64,000 nt of DNA from Xaviernesmea oryzae (GCF_900109605.1 NZ_FOAM01000003.1:186001-250000), one strand, 5' to 3'; positions 38,266 to 49,241 are shown, numbered from the stretch's first letter. A program made the numbers and translations. The notes: a model not told the origin generated them from the sequence alone.

Positions 38266-39798
38266 TTAAAGAGGGATATTGTCGTGCTTGCGCCAGACCT
38301 GTTCCTTGCGCTTTCCACGGAGGGCCGCAAAAGCGCGCAGGATTCGCCGCCGCGAGGAATGCGGCATGATCACCTCGTCGATGAAGCCGCGCTCCGCCGC
38401 GACGAAGGGATTGGCGAAACGCGCTTCGTAATCACGGGTGCGGGCAGCGATCTTCTCGGCGTCGCCAAGCTCCGAACGGTAGAGGATCTCGGCCGCGCCC
38501 TTGGCGCCCATCACCGCAACCTCGGCACTCGGCCAGGCATAGTTGATGTCGGCGCCTATATGTTTCGAGGCCATGACATCATAGGCGCCGCCATAGGCCT
38601 TGCGGGTAATCAGCGTCACCATCGGCACCGTGGCCTGCGAATAGGCGAACAAAAGCTTTGCGCCATGCTTGATCACGCCGCCGGTCTCCTGCGTCACGCC
38701 CGGCAGAAAGCCCGGCACATCCACCAGGGTGAGAATTGGAATGGAGAAGGCATCGCAGAACCGCACGAAGCGGGCGGCCTTGCGGGATGAGTCGATATCC
38801 AGGCAGCCGGCCAGCACCATCGGCTGGTTGGCGACGACGCCGACCGTATGCCCGTCGAGCCGCAGGAAGCCGATGATGATGTTGCGCGCGAACTCAGCCT
38901 GCAGCTCGAAGAAATCGCCCTCGTCGGCAAGCGCCAGGATCAGCTCCTTCATATCATAGGGCTTGGTGGAGAGTTCAGGCACCAGCGTATCGAGCCGCAG
39001 GTCGATCCGCTCGGGATCGTCATAGACGGGCCGAAGCGGCAACTCCGCGCGGTTGTTGAGCGGCAGGAAATCGAAGAAGGTACGGACCTGCTCGAGCGTC
39101 TCCACATCGTTTTCGAACGCCGCATCGGCTACGGAGGATTTCTTCGTATGGGTGCCGGCGCCACCGAGCTCCTCTGCCGTCACGCTTTCATTAGTCACGG
39201 TGCGCACGACATCCGGCCCGGTGACGAACATGTAGGACGTGTCACGTACCATGAAGATGAAGTCGGTCATAGCGGGCGAATAGACGGCGCCCCCGGCGCA
39301 GGGGCCCATGATCACCGAGATCTGGGGAATGACGCCGGATGCCTCTGCATTGCGGCGAAACACCTCGGCATAGCCGGCGAGCGAGGCGACCCCTTCTTGG
39401 ATGCGGGCGCCGCCGGAATCGTTGAGACCGATCACCGGCGCGCCGTTGCGCATCGCCATGTCCATGATCTTGCAGATCTTCTCGGCATGGGTTTCCGACA
39501 GCGAACCACCGAGAACGGTAAAATCCTGGGAGAAGACATAGGTCTGGCGACCATTGATCGTTCCCCAGCCCGTGACCACGCCATCGCCCGCCACCTTCTG
39601 GCCGGCCATGCCGAAATCGACGGCGCGGTGGGTGACATACATGTCGAACTCTTCAAAGGAACCGGGATCGAGCAGCACCTCGATGCGTTCGCGCGCGGTC
39701 AGCTTGCCCTTGGCATGCTGGGCCGCCACGCGTGCCGCGCCGCCGCCGGCCCGTGCTTCGTCGCGCCGCGCCTCAAGCTCCGATAGAATCGCCCGCAT
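38266..39798 (-). CDS. pccB: Propionyl-CoA carboxylase beta subunit (carboxyltransferase)
   Basis: The 510-residue protein has the paired carboxyltransferase domains: [21 protein letters not shown], the [22 protein letters not shown] oxyanion region, [63 protein letters not shown] and [17 protein letters not shown]. It transfers carboxyl from biotin on the alpha subunit to propionyl-CoA. GGGGGATGG precedes ATG 39798. The biotin carboxylase subunit (pccA) is not next to it, though these are commonly neighbours in rhizobia. It could instead act on another acyl-CoA. Confidence 0.93.
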   Translation of the reverse strand: MRAILSELEARRDEARAGGGAARVAAQHAKGKLTARERIEVLLDPGSFEEFDMYVTHRAVDFGMAGQKVAGDGVVTGWGTINGRQTYVFSQDFTVLGGSLSETHAEKICKIMDMAMRNGAPVIGLNDSGGARIQEGVASLAGYAEVFRRNAEASGVIPQISVIMGPCAGGAVYSPAMTDFIFMVRDTSYMFVTGPDVVRTVTNESVTAEELGGAGTHTKKSSVADAAFENDVETLEQVRTFFDFLPLNNRAELPLRPVYDDPERIDLRLDTLVPELSTKPYDMKELILALADEGDFFELQAEFARNIIIGFLRLDGHTVGVVANQPMVLAGCLDIDSSRKAARFVRFCDAFSIPILTLVDVPGFLPGVTQETGGVIKHGAKLLFAYSQATVPMVTLITRKAYGGAYDVMASKHIGADINYAWPSAEVAVMGAKGAAEILYRSELGDAEKIAARTRDYEARFANPFVAAERGFIDEVIMPHSSRRRILRAFAALRGKRKEQVWRKHDNIPL

Positions 39799-39875
39799 AC
39801 CATCCCCCCTGCCTGTCTCGCGCCCGGTGCGTGGCACCTGCGCCTCCCCTTCTCAGATAGCGCGTCACGCGGCCA

Positions 39876-39916
39876 AAGAAAACGGCCCCCGCCGAGGTCG
39901 ACGAGGGCCGTTTTTG
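39876..39916 (-). terminator. Terminator after dctA
   Basis: A 10-bp stem AAAACGGCCC/GGGCCGTTTT with a 16-base loop; on the minus strand followed by CTTTGG. It lies 26 bases past the dctA stop. Confidence 0.78.
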
Positions 39917-39941
39917 TCAGTCTTAAAGGCGTCTTGTGCCT

Positions 39942-41294
39942 TTATTCGGCAGGCTGCAGAGCGCGATGACCGACGGGCTGATCGACGATCGCCACCGGAT
40001 CCGTCTCCAGCTTGCCGGCCATGGCGGCAGCGAACTGCTCCTTGTCCAGTTCGTTCTCCCAGCGGGCGACGACGACAGTGGCCACCGCATTGCCGACGAA
40101 GTTCGTCAGCGCGCGGCATTCGGACATGAAGCGGTCGATGCCGAGGATCAGCGCCATACCGGCGACCGGAACGGAGGGAACGACGGAGAGCGTGGCCGCC
40201 AGCGTGATGAAGCCGGCGCCGGTGATGCCCGCAGCACCCTTGGACGACAGCATCGCCACGAGAAGCAGAAGGATCTGATCACCGAAAGACAGCGGTGTAT
40301 CCGTGGCCTGGGCGATGAACAGCGCCGCCAGCGTCATGTAGATATTCGTGCCGTCGAGATTGAAGGAATAGCCGGTGGGAATGACGAGACCGACGACCGA
40401 GCGCTTGCAGCCCGCCCGCTCCATCTTCGACATCAGGCCCGGCAGAGCGGCTTCGGAAGACGAGGTGCCGAGAACGAGCAGCAGCTCTTCCTTGATGTAG
40501 CGGATCAGCGCCAGGATCGAGAAGCCGTTATAGCGGGCAACCGCGCCAAGGATGACGAAGACGAAGAGCAGCGAGGTGACGTAGAAGGTGGCGATCAGCA
40601 TGGCGAGGTTGGCAATGGAGCCAATGCCGTATTTGCCGATGGTGAACGCCATGGCGCCGAAGGCACCGATCGGGGCGGCCTTCATCAGGATGGCCACCAG
40701 GCGGAACATCGGCGTGATCACGGCATGCAGGAAGTCGACAACCGGTTCAGCCGGCTTGCCGACCAGCGCCAGCGAAATGCCGAACAGCACCGAGAAGAAC
40801 AGGACCTGGAGAATATCGCCTTCCGCGAAGGCGCCGACGATGGTCGTCGGGATGATGTTCATCAGGAAGCCGGTGATGGTCGAGTCATGGGCCTTGGCGG
40901 CATAGGAGGCGACGGCCTTGGCATCGAGCGTGGCAGGATCGATATGCATGCCCGATCCCGGCTGGACGATGTTGGACACCAGCATACCCACGGCAAGCGC
41001 GAGCGTGGAGAAGCAGAGGAAGTAAAGCATCGCCTTGCCGGCGACGCGGCCCACCTTCTTCATGTCGCTCATGCCGGCGATGCCGGTGGTCACGGTCAGG
41101 AAGATGACCGGCGCGATGATCATCTTGACGAGCTTGATGAAGGCATCGCCGAGCGGCTTCAGCGAGGCGCCGAGATCGGGATAAAAATGGCCGAGCAGGA
41201 TGCCGAGCGTGATGGCGAAGATCACCTGCACATAGAGATGACCGTAGAAGGGGACCTTTTTCTGTGGCCCGGCCTGCGTGATTTCAGCTTTCAT
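39942..41294 (-). CDS. dctA: C4-dicarboxylate transporter DctA
   Basis: DctA imports succinate, fumarate and malate, the carbon supply of nitrogen-fixing bacteroids. The 450-residue DAACS-family protein has eight membrane helices plus hairpin loops: [21 protein letters not shown] at the N-terminus, the Ser/Gly-rich reentrant motif [37 protein letters not shown] and [20 protein letters not shown]. The start at 41294 ([11 protein letters not shown]) has a perfect GGAGG Shine-Dalgarno, unlike the longer frame. A canonical sigma-54 promoter and two DctD-type sites lie in the divergent region shared with dctB. Confidence 0.97.
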   Translation of the reverse strand: MKAEITQAGPQKKVPFYGHLYVQVIFAITLGILLGHFYPDLGASLKPLGDAFIKLVKMIIAPVIFLTVTTGIAGMSDMKKVGRVAGKAMLYFLCFSTLALAVGMLVSNIVQPGSGMHIDPATLDAKAVASYAAKAHDSTITGFLMNIIPTTIVGAFAEGDILQVLFFSVLFGISLALVGKPAEPVVDFLHAVITPMFRLVAILMKAAPIGAFGAMAFTIGKYGIGSIANLAMLIATFYVTSLLFVFVILGAVARYNGFSILALIRYIKEELLLVLGTSSSEAALPGLMSKMERAGCKRSVVGLVIPTGYSFNLDGTNIYMTLAALFIAQATDTPLSFGDQILLLLVAMLSSKGAAGITGAGFITLAATLSVVPSVPVAGMALILGIDRFMSECRALTNFVGNAVATVVVARWENELDKEQFAAAMAGKLETDPVAIVDQPVGHRALQPAE

Positions 41295-41379
41295 TCGACC
41301 CTCCGACACGCTCTTACCGTTGCCGGCCTCCCGAGCGTTTTGTTGACATTCGCCAGCCGCACGGCTGATGCTCCTGTTT

Positions 41380-41395
41380 TGCAAAGCTTGTGCCA
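41380..41395 (-). promoter_or_regulatory. Sigma-54 promoter of dctA
   Basis: On the minus strand TGGCAC-AAGCT-TTGCA, a perfect -24/-12 consensus. It ends 85 bases ahead of the dctA ATG. It is the promoter expected to be activated by DctD. Confidence 0.95.
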
Positions 41396-41469
41396 AATGA
41401 CAGTCGTCGGCAGAGCCGCCTGATTCTATTCATAAAATTTTCATAGTTCGGCCATTGCCGGGACAGTCG

Positions 41470-41485
41470 GTGCGAAAATCCGCAC
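41470..41485. promoter_or_regulatory. DctD activator site 1
   Basis: Imperfect palindrome GTGCG-AAAATC-CGCAC. It is the copy nearer the sigma-54 box, about 75-90 bases upstream of it on the dctA side, and matches known DctD upstream sites. Confidence 0.85.
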
Positions 41486-41501
41486 AGTCCCCTTGTCTTG
41501 C

Positions 41502-41517
41502 GTGCGAAAAGGCGCAC
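41502..41517. promoter_or_regulatory. DctD activator site 2
   Basis: GTGCG-AAAAGG-CGCAC, a second copy 32 bp from the first (three helical turns), as in other rhizobial dctA promoters. It sits directly before the dctB start, so it may also affect dctB expression. Confidence 0.85.
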
Positions 41518-41526
41518 AGTTTCGCG

Positions 41527-43383
41527 ATGAGTTTGGTCTACGACAATCCGGCGACGCGGCTTGCGCCTCTGAGATCCACGCGCAAGCGATGGCTTATATT
41601 TGCCACGGTATCCGTCGCGCTTGCGATAGCCGCGATCCTGGCGGCGGACCGCTACAGCCGGGCAAGCGCGCTGGCGGATTTGGAGGCCGATGCCCGCAGC
41701 GAGGCCGATCTGAAGGTGGCGCTGCTGCGCGCCGTTCTGGAGCGGCCGCGTGCTCTTCCCCTGCTGCTCTCGCGGGATCCCGATGTAGCCGCAGGCCTGC
41801 GCGGCGGTCCGTCCGCCATTGCGCTCGATCGCAAGCTCGAAGGTCTGGTCGATGCCACGGGCGCCAGCGTTCTCTATGTCATCGGCGCCGATGGCCGCAC
41901 GGTTTCGGCCAGCAACTGGCGTGAGCCCACGAGCTTCGTCGGCAGCGATTACAGCTTCCGCGACTACTTCCGCGAGGCGATGCGGGCCGGCGAGGCCGAG
42001 CAGTTCGCGCTCGGCAATGTCAGCAAACGGCCGGGGCTTTACATTTCTCGAAGAGTGGAAACGGAGGATGCGCCGCGTGGCGTCGTGGTCGTCAAGATGG
42101 AGTTCACCGGGCTGGAAGCGAGCTGGGCGGGCTCCGGCCGGCCGACCTTCGTGGCCAATGAGGATGGGGTGATCCTGATCACCAGCCGGCCGGACCTGCG
42201 TTTTCTCACTACCGCGCCGATCCCTGAAACGAGGCTGGCGCCGATCCGCGAAAGCCTGCAATTCGGCGATGCGCCGCTGGCGCCGATCCCTCTGGTAGAA
42301 GGCGACCGCCTGGGGCCGGGAGCGGGGCTTGTAGTGGCTGAGCTGGCGAAAGGCCACCGCGCCGCCTATCTGCGCCTGATCGTGCCGGTGCCCACTACAC
42401 ATTGGCAGCTTTCCTATTTTACGCCTGTCGATGCCGTGCTGTCCGCCGCTGAGCGGGAAATGCGGCTGATGACAGTCGGCACGCTTCTGCCGCTGCTTTT
42501 CCTCGCGGGCCTTATCCTGCGGCGGCGCGAAGTGGCTGAGGTCAGGCGCGAGCGCGAACAGATGGCCCGCGACAATCTGGAGCGCCGGGTGATGGAGCGC
42601 ACGCGCGACCTGACGCAGGCGCGCGACCGGCTTCAAGCAGAAATTGCCGACCACCGCGCCACCGAGGCGCGGCTGCAGGGCGTTCAGCAAAGCCTCGTGC
42701 AGGCCAACCGGCTGGCCATTCTCGGCCAGGTGGCGGCCGGTGTGGCGCATGAGATCAACCAGCCCCTTGCCACCATTCGCGCCTATGCGGAAAACGCCCG
42801 CATCTACCTCGCCCGCGCCCGCGAAAAGGACGTGGAAGACAATCTCGGCGCGATCGCGGCGCTGACCGAACGGATCGGCACGATCACCGAGGATCTGAAG
42901 GCGCTCGCACGCAAGGGGCGCGGCGACGCTGAGCCCGTATCGCTGAAGGCCGTGATCGACGGCGGCATCGTGCTTCTGCGCAGCCGTTTTGCCGGGCGGC
43001 TGGAGGCGCTGGAGATCCACCATCCGCCCGATGCATTGATGGTCATGGGCAATCGCGTGCGTCTGGAGCAGATCGTCATCAACCTGCTGCAAAATGCGCT
43101 GGAAGCCTTGGGCGAGCGACTGGATGGCAAGGTGCGCGTTTCGGTCCGCGATGAAGGCGACATGGCAGCGCTGTTGATCGCCGACAATGGAGCAGGCATC
43201 GCGCCTGATATTCTCGACGCCTTGTTCACGCCCTTCAACACCTCCAAGGAAAAAGGCCTTGGCCTCGGCCTCGTCATTACCAAGGATATTGCCGCCGATT
43301 ATGGCGGAACGATCGAGGTCGACAGCAGCGCCGCCGGCACCTGTTTTACCGTGCGCCTGAGAAAGGCCGGAGCCCATCCATGA
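41527..43383 (+). CDS. dctB: C4-dicarboxylate sensor histidine kinase DctB
   Basis: The 618-residue membrane kinase has a first helix ([19 protein letters not shown], about 22-40), a large periplasmic double-PAS sensor (about 45-310), and a second helix ([17 protein letters not shown]). A coiled coil and the kinase core follow: His408 in [33 protein letters not shown] and [11 protein letters not shown]. It senses dicarboxylates with DctA help and phosphorylates DctD. The stop overlaps the dctD start (ATGA). The ATG at 41527 has no clear Shine-Dalgarno; it lies just 9 bases past activator site 2. Confidence 0.96.
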   Translation: MSLVYDNPATRLAPLRSTRKRWLIFATVSVALAIAAILAADRYSRASALADLEADARSEADLKVALLRAVLERPRALPLLLSRDPDVAAGLRGGPSAIALDRKLEGLVDATGASVLYVIGADGRTVSASNWREPTSFVGSDYSFRDYFREAMRAGEAEQFALGNVSKRPGLYISRRVETEDAPRGVVVVKMEFTGLEASWAGSGRPTFVANEDGVILITSRPDLRFLTTAPIPETRLAPIRESLQFGDAPLAPIPLVEGDRLGPGAGLVVAELAKGHRAAYLRLIVPVPTTHWQLSYFTPVDAVLSAAEREMRLMTVGTLLPLLFLAGLILRRREVAEVRREREQMARDNLERRVMERTRDLTQARDRLQAEIADHRATEARLQGVQQSLVQANRLAILGQVAAGVAHEINQPLATIRAYAENARIYLARAREKDVEDNLGAIAALTERIGTITEDLKALARKGRGDAEPVSLKAVIDGGIVLLRSRFAGRLEALEIHHPPDALMVMGNRVRLEQIVINLLQNALEALGERLDGKVRVSVRDEGDMAALLIADNGAGIAPDILDALFTPFNTSKEKGLGLGLVITKDIAADYGGTIEVDSSAAGTCFTVRLRKAGAHP

Positions 43384-44747
43384 CATCGGACGCCGCTTTG
43401 CCCGTCATCCTGGTCGATGACGATGCCGATCTCCTCAGAGCGACCCTGCAGACGCTCGACCTCGCCGGCTTTTCCGTCACGGCCTGTGCCTGCGCGGAAG
43501 ACGCCTTGGCCGCCCTGCCCGCTGACTTTCCCGGCGTCGTGGTCAGCGACATCCGCATGCCGAGGATCGACGGGCTGGACCTGTTTCGCCGGATCCAGGC
43601 GCGCGACGCGGAATTGCCGGTGATCCTGATGACCGGGCATGGCGACGTGCCCATGGCGGTCGCGGCCCTGAAGGAGGGCGTCTATGATTTCATCGCCAAG
43701 CCGTTTTCGACAGAGCGGCTGGTGCACAGTGTGCGCAAGGCGGGCGCGGCGCGGCGTCTTCAGCTTGAAAACCGGCATTTGCGGGCGGCAGCCGATGCCG
43801 CGCAGGATGGGTTGCCGCTGATCGGCCAGACACTGGCCATGGAGCGGCTGCGCCATACGCTGCGCCAGATCGCGGACACCGATGTCGACGTGCTGGTGCT
43901 CGGCGAGACCGGCAGCGGCAAGGAGGTGGTGGCCAGCCTGCTGCATCGCTGGAGCCGGCGCGCAACTGGCCAGTTCGTCGCGCTCAACTGCGGCGCCCTG
44001 CCTGAAACCGTCATCGAAAGCGAGCTCTTCGGCCACGAAGCCGGCGCCTTTACCGGCGCGCAAAAGCGGCGGATCGGCCGTATCGAACATTCCGGCGGCG
44101 GCACGCTGTTTCTCGACGAGATCGAGAGCATGCCGCTTGCCACCCAGGTAAAGATGCTGCGCGTTCTGGAAATGCGCGAGGTCACACCGCTCGGCACCAA
44201 TGAGGTACGTCCGGTCAATCTGCGCGTGGTGGCCGCCACCAAGGTGGATCTCGGCAATCCCTCGGCGCGCGGGGACTTCCGCGACGATCTCTATTACCGT
44301 CTGAATGTGGTGACGCTGGCTATCCCGCCGCTGCGCGAGCGGCGCGACGACGTGCCCCTGCTTTTCGGCTTCTTTGCCGAGCGCGCGGCCCAGCGCTTCG
44401 GGCGCCCGGTGCCGACCTTGAGCGACAGCGTCAGCCGCCACCTGAAAACGCATGACTGGCCCGGCAATGTCCGGGAACTCTCGCATTTTGCCGAGCGCTT
44501 CGTGCTTGGCCTGTTCGATCAACCCCCGGGCACTCCAAGGCTTGATAAGACGGATGCGGCACTCAGCCTGCCGGAGCGGATGGAGCGCTTCGAAGCCGAG
44601 GTGATCCGCGAGACGCTGGCACAGCATCAGGGCGATGTCCGGCGCACGATCGAGGCGCTCGGCATCCCCCGCAAGACCTTTTACGACAAGCTCCAGCGCC
44701 ACGGCATCGTGCGCGGTGACTTCGAAGGCGGCGCTAAGGAGCTTTGA
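43380..44747 (+). CDS. dctD: C4-dicarboxylate response regulator DctD (sigma-54 activator)
   Basis: The 455-residue regulator has a receiver (Asp57 in [14 protein letters not shown], Lys107 in FIAKPF). A central AAA+ domain follows with Walker A GETGSGKE, the sigma-54 contact loop [30 protein letters not shown] and [11 protein letters not shown]. The C-terminal Fis-type helix-turn-helix is [23 protein letters not shown]. Phosphorylated DctD binds the two upstream sites and activates the dctA sigma-54 promoter. Translationally coupled to dctB by a 4-base overlap. Confidence 0.96.
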   Translation: MTSDAALPVILVDDDADLLRATLQTLDLAGFSVTACACAEDALAALPADFPGVVVSDIRMPRIDGLDLFRRIQARDAELPVILMTGHGDVPMAVAALKEGVYDFIAKPFSTERLVHSVRKAGAARRLQLENRHLRAAADAAQDGLPLIGQTLAMERLRHTLRQIADTDVDVLVLGETGSGKEVVASLLHRWSRRATGQFVALNCGALPETVIESELFGHEAGAFTGAQKRRIGRIEHSGGGTLFLDEIESMPLATQVKMLRVLEMREVTPLGTNEVRPVNLRVVAATKVDLGNPSARGDFRDDLYYRLNVVTLAIPPLRERRDDVPLLFGFFAERAAQRFGRPVPTLSDSVSRHLKTHDWPGNVRELSHFAERFVLGLFDQPPGTPRLDKTDAALSLPERMERFEAEVIRETLAQHQGDVRRTIEALGIPRKTFYDKLQRHGIVRGDFEGGAKEL

Positions 44748-44812
44748 CGGAAATCGGGGAACCTTGGCAAGACTAGAACGTTACCGGAACAAATTAGCCA
44801 AGGAGCCAAGAT

Positions 44813-45028
44813 ATGGTCGATGAACGAACCGCCGCCGAACCTTCGTCCAATACGGAAAAAGACCCGGATGACTGGGTGAGTGGCGACGAGCCGATGACGG
44901 GCGCCCAGCGCTCCTATCTCAAGACCCTGTCGGAACAGGCCAAGGATGACGCGGCCTTTGCCGATGACCTGACCAAGGCCGAAGCCTCCAAGCGAATCGA
45001 CCACCTGCGCGAGACACTGAAGCTGTAA
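44813..45028 (+). CDS. DUF3072 family protein
   Basis: The 71-residue hydrophilic protein has the DUF3072 pattern: KDPDDWVSGDEPMTGAQRSYLKTLSEQA and AFADDLTKAEASKRIDHLRE, a helix-turn motif seen in many actinobacterial and rhizobial small proteins of unknown role. RBS AAGGAGCCAAGAT precedes ATG. It lies 65 bases after dctD with a terminator directly behind it; it might be read through from dctD. Confidence 0.88.
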   Translation: MVDERTAAEPSSNTEKDPDDWVSGDEPMTGAQRSYLKTLSEQAKDDAAFADDLTKAEASKRIDHLRETLKL

Positions 45029-45048
45029 GCGCAGGTCGTCCCACATGA

Positions 45049-45087
45049 AAAAGGGCTCGCTCCGTCTATGGCGGAGCGAGCCCTTTT
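45049..45087. terminator. Bidirectional terminator between the DUF3072 and aldehyde dehydrogenase genes
   Basis: A perfect 16-bp stem AAAAGGGCTCGCTCCG/CGGAGCGAGCCCTTTT with a 7-base loop and T-rich flanks on both strands. Confidence 0.92.
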
Positions 45088-45111
45088 CACTTCAAAATAG
45101 GATCTTCGCGA

Positions 45112-46641
45112 TCAGCCCTTGCGCAGCGGCTGCGGCAACAGGGCGTCGGGGAAGTCCTGGTAGCAGACGGGGCGCAGGAAGCGCTCGATCGCCAGCGTGC
45201 CGACGGAGGTGGAGCGACCATCCGACGTTGCCGGATAGGGGCCGCCATGCACCATGGCCGGAGATACTTCGACACCCGTGCCAAAGCCGTTGACCAGCAG
45301 GCGGCCGGCCAGAAGCTCCAATTCGGGCAGCAGCTTGGCGGCTTCGGCATGATCGTCGGCATCGATGTGCAGGGCGACGGTGAGCTGGCCTTCCAGCGCG
45401 CCGATGACCTTGTGCAGCTCTGCCAGATCCTGGCAGGCGACGATCAGGCCGGAGGCACCGAAGACTTCTTCCTGCAGCTCGTGATGAGCGATGAAATCGG
45501 CCGCCTTGACCTCGAACAGCGCGGCGCTGCCCTGATGATCCGTGCCTTCCTGACCGGCGGCAATCTGCTTGACCGTGTCATGCCCCATCAGCTTGGCCAC
45601 GCCTTCGCGATAGGCCTTGCAGATGCCGGGAGTCAGCATGGTCTGGGCTGGAACGGCCTTCAGCGCCTCGGCCGCTGCCTGCTTGAAGGCCTCAAGACCT
45701 TCGCCTGCAATCGCCAGGATCAGGCCCGGATTGGTGCAGAACTGGCCGGCGCCGAGCGTCAGCGAGCCGGCAAAGGCACGGCCGATGTCAGCGCCACGCT
45801 TGGCCAGAGCGCCGGGGAACAGGATCACCGGATTGATCGCGCTCATTTCGGCATAGACCGGAATCGGCTGCTTGCGCTTGGCGGCAATATCCATCAGCGC
45901 CAAGCCACCCCGGCGCGAGCCGGTGAAGCCGACAGCACGAATGCGCGCATCCGCCACAAGCGCCTGGCCGATTTCATAGCCCGCGTCGAACAGCAGCGAG
46001 AACGTGCCTTCCGGCAGGCCCGAGGACATAACAGCCTTCTGCACGGCGATGCCGACCAGTTCGGACGTGCCGGGATGGGCGGAATGTGCCTTGACGACGA
46101 CGGGGCAGCCAGCCGCCAAGGCGGACGCGGTGTCGCCACCGGCGACCGAGAAGGCGAGCGGGAAATTGGAGGCGCCGAAGACGGCGACCGGACCGAGCGC
46201 CAGGTTGCGCAGCTTCAGGTCCGGCTTCGGCACAGGCTTGCGCTCGGGATCGCCCGCGTCGAAACGCAGCTCCTGGAAGCGGCCTTCGCGCACCTCTTTG
46301 GCGAAGAGGCGCAGCTGGTTGACCGTGCGCATGCGCTCGCCTTCCAGCCGGCCGCGCGGCAGGCCGGTTTCGGCCATGGCGCGCTCGATCAGGCTGTCGC
46401 CGATGGCAAGAATGTTTTCAGCGATTGCCTCGAGAAAGGCGGCACGCGCTTCCAGCGCGGTTTCGCGATAGGCGGGAAAAGCCGCCCAGGCAAGCGCTGC
46501 GGCGCGATCGACATCGGCCTTGGTGGCTCCGGCAAAACGGCCCGGCAGCGCGGCACCGGTTGCTGCGTCAATGCCGAAAATCTCACCGCCGCTGCCCGGG
46601 ACGGCGGAATTGCCGATCAGAAGATTACCCGTGAGGTCCAT
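45112..46641 (-). CDS. Alpha-ketoglutaric semialdehyde dehydrogenase (NADP-type aldehyde dehydrogenase)
   Basis: The 509-residue enzyme belongs to the KGSADH/2,5-dioxovalerate dehydrogenase branch. It has [60 protein letters not shown], catalytic Glu in EMSAINPV and catalytic Cys in [10 protein letters not shown], and the branch-typical FHHEL-like [16 protein letters not shown]. It would oxidise alpha-ketoglutarate semialdehyde to alpha-ketoglutarate at the end of sugar-acid or hydroxyproline breakdown. The ATG at 46641 ([10 protein letters not shown]) is spaced correctly from AAGGG, better than one three codons earlier. No pathway partner is adjacent. Confidence 0.9.
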   Translation of the reverse strand: MDLTGNLLIGNSAVPGSGGEIFGIDAATGAALPGRFAGATKADVDRAAALAWAAFPAYRETALEARAAFLEAIAENILAIGDSLIERAMAETGLPRGRLEGERMRTVNQLRLFAKEVREGRFQELRFDAGDPERKPVPKPDLKLRNLALGPVAVFGASNFPLAFSVAGGDTASALAAGCPVVVKAHSAHPGTSELVGIAVQKAVMSSGLPEGTFSLLFDAGYEIGQALVADARIRAVGFTGSRRGGLALMDIAAKRKQPIPVYAEMSAINPVILFPGALAKRGADIGRAFAGSLTLGAGQFCTNPGLILAIAGEGLEAFKQAAAEALKAVPAQTMLTPGICKAYREGVAKLMGHDTVKQIAAGQEGTDHQGSAALFEVKAADFIAHHELQEEVFGASGLIVACQDLAELHKVIGALEGQLTVALHIDADDHAEAAKLLPELELLAGRLLVNGFGTGVEVSPAMVHGGPYPATSDGRSTSVGTLAIERFLRPVCYQDFPDALLPQPLRKG

Positions 46642-47080
46642 TCGCTTCATCCCTTCGATACGTCATCTCGCGCGGCACGGCCTCCCCGGCCCGCCCGGCC
46701 CTTCGCGATGTAGGAATGGCCGAAGCCTTCTAACAGGTCCGGCCGCCCTTTCACGCGGCGGCTCTGACATAGCCCGCCGCCCGGCCGAGGTACAGTGAAA
46801 AGTCATACTTTATCCCCTCGCCACCGTTTCGATGCCACGCCATCGTCCAAAGTTCTTGCTGACAGAGGCACATGAAGGCCTGCCGGACATTCCGTCAGCA
46901 CTTTTGTGCCGAAACCGGACGGCGGCAGCGGCTGGATACGTTTTGGTAACCCTGGCAGGGGCAAGGTGGCGGCAATGGGGCACGGACCGCAGCAGCGCCC
47001 CCGCGCCTCGATGCCTGCCAGATGGCGGCATGGTCCGCAGGGACATGAAAGGCGCGCCGCAAGAATTTCAGGAGGCCGAC
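46642..47080. other. Divergent intergenic region
   Basis: It separates the dehydrogenase from the SNase-like protein. A frame runs through from 46832 into the next gene without a start signal of its own. No gene or clear promoter seen. Confidence 0.4.
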
Positions 47081-47947
47081 ATGGCGAAAGCCCGCCGCAC
47101 CCCCCGCAAGGCCGCGTCTCCGCGCGGCAAGGCCACGAAAAGCCGCGCCGCAGCGCCGTCGTCCATGGCACGCTGGATCGGCCTCGGCTTGGCCGCGCTC
47201 GGCGGGATCATCGCCTATGACCATCGCGATCTGCTGCCCGCGCAGCTTCTGAACGATGCAAGCCGTCAGGTGGCAACCCTGGCTGCGCCACTCTCCCGGC
47301 TGAAACCGGAGACAGGCAGCGCGGGCACCGACCGGACCACACCCACGGCCAGCATCCCCAAGCCCGCCACGCGGCCCATGGCGCAAGCCGGCGCCGGCGT
47401 GCAGGCCGCAGCCGCCCACGGCGCCTTCACCCTTGCGCCGCGGCCCCTGCCTAATGTGCCGCCCGGCCCGCGTCCGCCGCTGCCGGTTGGCGCGGGCCCG
47501 ACGATGCCCTCGGCACAGACCGCCTCGACCGGGCCTCTCGCTCCCCCAGTCGCCGCGCCAAAGGCCACTGCGGCGACCATGACACCAGTCCTGACACCGC
47601 AAGCCGCGCAGGCGGCAGCCATGCCCAAGAGCTTCTATTTCTGCGGCATCCGCACGGATAATTGCGTGATCAGCGGCGATACCTTCGTCTATCGCGGCGC
47701 GAAGATCCATCTGGCCGATATCGCGGCGCCCAATGCCGCCGCGCCGAAATGCGAGGAAGAGCGCAAGCGCGGTTTCTTTGCCAAGGAACGCTTGATGGCT
47801 CTGCTCAATGCCGGCCCGATCGATATTGGCGGCGCCTCCAGCGGCCCGATCGTGACCCGGGACGGCCGCTCCATCGGCCAACAGCTGGTTGCCGAAGGCT
47901 TTGCCCGCCCCGCCAGCGTCAAAGCCTCCTGGTGTGGCGGCGCCTGA
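47081..47947 (+). CDS. Membrane-anchored SNase-like protein, probably non-catalytic (copy 1)
   Basis: The 288-residue product starts with a very basic stretch (MAKARRTPRKAASPRGKATK), then one membrane helix (ARWIGLGLAALGGIIAY), a long Pro/Ala-rich linker (about 60-180) and a C-terminal staphylococcal-nuclease-like domain. The domain reads ISGDTFVYRGAKIHLADIAAPN, KCEEERKRGFFAKERLMALL, TRDGRSIGQQLVAEGFARP. Of the three nuclease catalytic residues, the IRL Arg is His (IHL) and the APE Glu is Asn (APN), while the DGR Arg remains. So it is likely a binding rather than cutting protein. RBS CAGGAGGCCGAC. A related gene follows at 267 bases. Confidence 0.75.
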   Translation: MAKARRTPRKAASPRGKATKSRAAAPSSMARWIGLGLAALGGIIAYDHRDLLPAQLLNDASRQVATLAAPLSRLKPETGSAGTDRTTPTASIPKPATRPMAQAGAGVQAAAAHGAFTLAPRPLPNVPPGPRPPLPVGAGPTMPSAQTASTGPLAPPVAAPKATAATMTPVLTPQAAQAAAMPKSFYFCGIRTDNCVISGDTFVYRGAKIHLADIAAPNAAAPKCEEERKRGFFAKERLMALLNAGPIDIGGASSGPIVTRDGRSIGQQLVAEGFARPASVKASWCGGA

Positions 47948-48213
47948 AACGGCGCGCCAAATCATCAGGCCGCACTGTGGCTCTCAGGTCGTTCCTGTCT
48001 CAAAGCCGCTGTGTGAGTTCACACTGACCATCTTCGTAGCCTCACCATCCAACAAGGGCTCAGGAAGCGCATGCTGCTCGACGCCTGCTTCGTCCGCAGC
48101 TTGCGCCGCGAACTACGCGCGAAAGCGGGAACCGAAGGGCCCTCAGATGCATTCCCTCGCCGATCCGTGAGCCTGTGCGCATGGATGCGGATGCCGACGA
48201 TTGGGAGGGACGC

Positions 48214-48756
48214 ATGATCGAGACTTTTATCAAGGATCTGGCGGCGATGCTGGTGAAGGTCGCGCTCGCGGTGCTCTTCGTTCTCTCGGGCATCCAGGCC
48301 GCCTCTGCCTTGATAACGATGCGCCCGCCGATGCCCCTTCCCGGCGGGTTGACGGAAGGCGGCGCGGCACTCTGGACCGCAAAGCCCACGCGCATCGACG
48401 TCAGCCAGCAGCGTTACGAGCGGCTGCCGGCACGCCTGCCCGCTGCACCGCCGCAGGACGACTATCCGATCCGCATGGTCGGCAATGGCGAACTGCTGGT
48501 TCTGGACAATGCCCAATTCCGCTGGCGCGGCACGACCTATCGCCTCGATGGCATCGCGCCGCTTCCCCGCAAGGCCGTGTGCCAGAGCAGCAGCGGCAAA
48601 CGCACGGCCTGTGGCCTGCATGCCTTCAAGGCGCTCGACAATGCCATGCGCGGCAAAGCGATCGCCTGCAAGCCCACCGGGAGCGCCCCCGGCCTCGTGA
48701 CCTGCCGCACCGGCAACCGCGATCTCGCCTCGCTGCTGCGTCCCCTCAACGGATAA
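48214..48756 (+). CDS. Membrane-anchored SNase-like protein (copy 2)
   Basis: The 180-residue product has an N-terminal hydrophobic helix (LVKVALAVLFVLSGIQAASALI) and a short SNase-like domain: LLVLDNAQFRWRGTTYRLDGIAPLPRKAVCQ, TACGLHAFKALDNAMRG, IACKPTG and VTCRTGNRDLASLLRP. Here the YRL Arg is kept but the APE Glu is Leu and the C-terminal half is shortened; Cys residues may form disulfides. It shares its layout with the preceding gene and may be a divergent duplicate. The ATG at 48214 has a strong RBS (GGGAGGGACGC), better than the earlier ATG. Confidence 0.65.
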   Translation: MIETFIKDLAAMLVKVALAVLFVLSGIQAASALITMRPPMPLPGGLTEGGAALWTAKPTRIDVSQQRYERLPARLPAAPPQDDYPIRMVGNGELLVLDNAQFRWRGTTYRLDGIAPLPRKAVCQSSSGKRTACGLHAFKALDNAMRGKAIACKPTGSAPGLVTCRTGNRDLASLLRPLNG

Positions 48757-48895
48757 GGGCAGGACAAACAAGCCGTTCGTTGTCGCATGGGATACGAAAA
48801 GGCGACGACGCTGAAAGCGAAAAGCTTCGGAGGCGGCCAGAATCAGCGTCGAGGTATCGGCGATAGGGAACGAGCGTCACGGAGCAAAAATGCAA

Positions 48896-48926
48896 AACGC
48901 CGCGTCATCAGCGCGGCGTTCTTTGT
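48896..48926 (+). terminator. Terminator after SNase-like copy 2
   Basis: Stem AACGCCGCG/CGCGGCGTT with a 7-base loop, followed by CTTTGTG. It lies 140 bases past the stop. Confidence 0.65.
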
Positions 48927-49002
48927 GTCTGGCCTGAACAAATCAGCGATAGGCGCTCGTGTCAGCGCCCCAATCTATTCCGACCTAAGTCTCTGAAAAC
49001 TT

Positions 49003-49078
<76 letters not shown>

Positions 49079-49241
49079 ATCCGTCCGCCGCCGTTTCTGG
49101 TGGCGTGACCGGGCATATAAAGGGGTTCGGCGGGACTGTCTAGCGGTGCGGCGCGAAATTTCAGAATTTTTTGTCGTCTTGTCATTCCGCTTTCATCCAA
49201 GCTGCCTGCCCTGTGGATAAAGTTTGGCTCGGGCTGCTGCG

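Noticed and set aside
35989-38790. Open frame of 933 codons on the plus strand
   Set aside because: Antisense to the chemoreceptor and pccB, crossing the pccB terminator.
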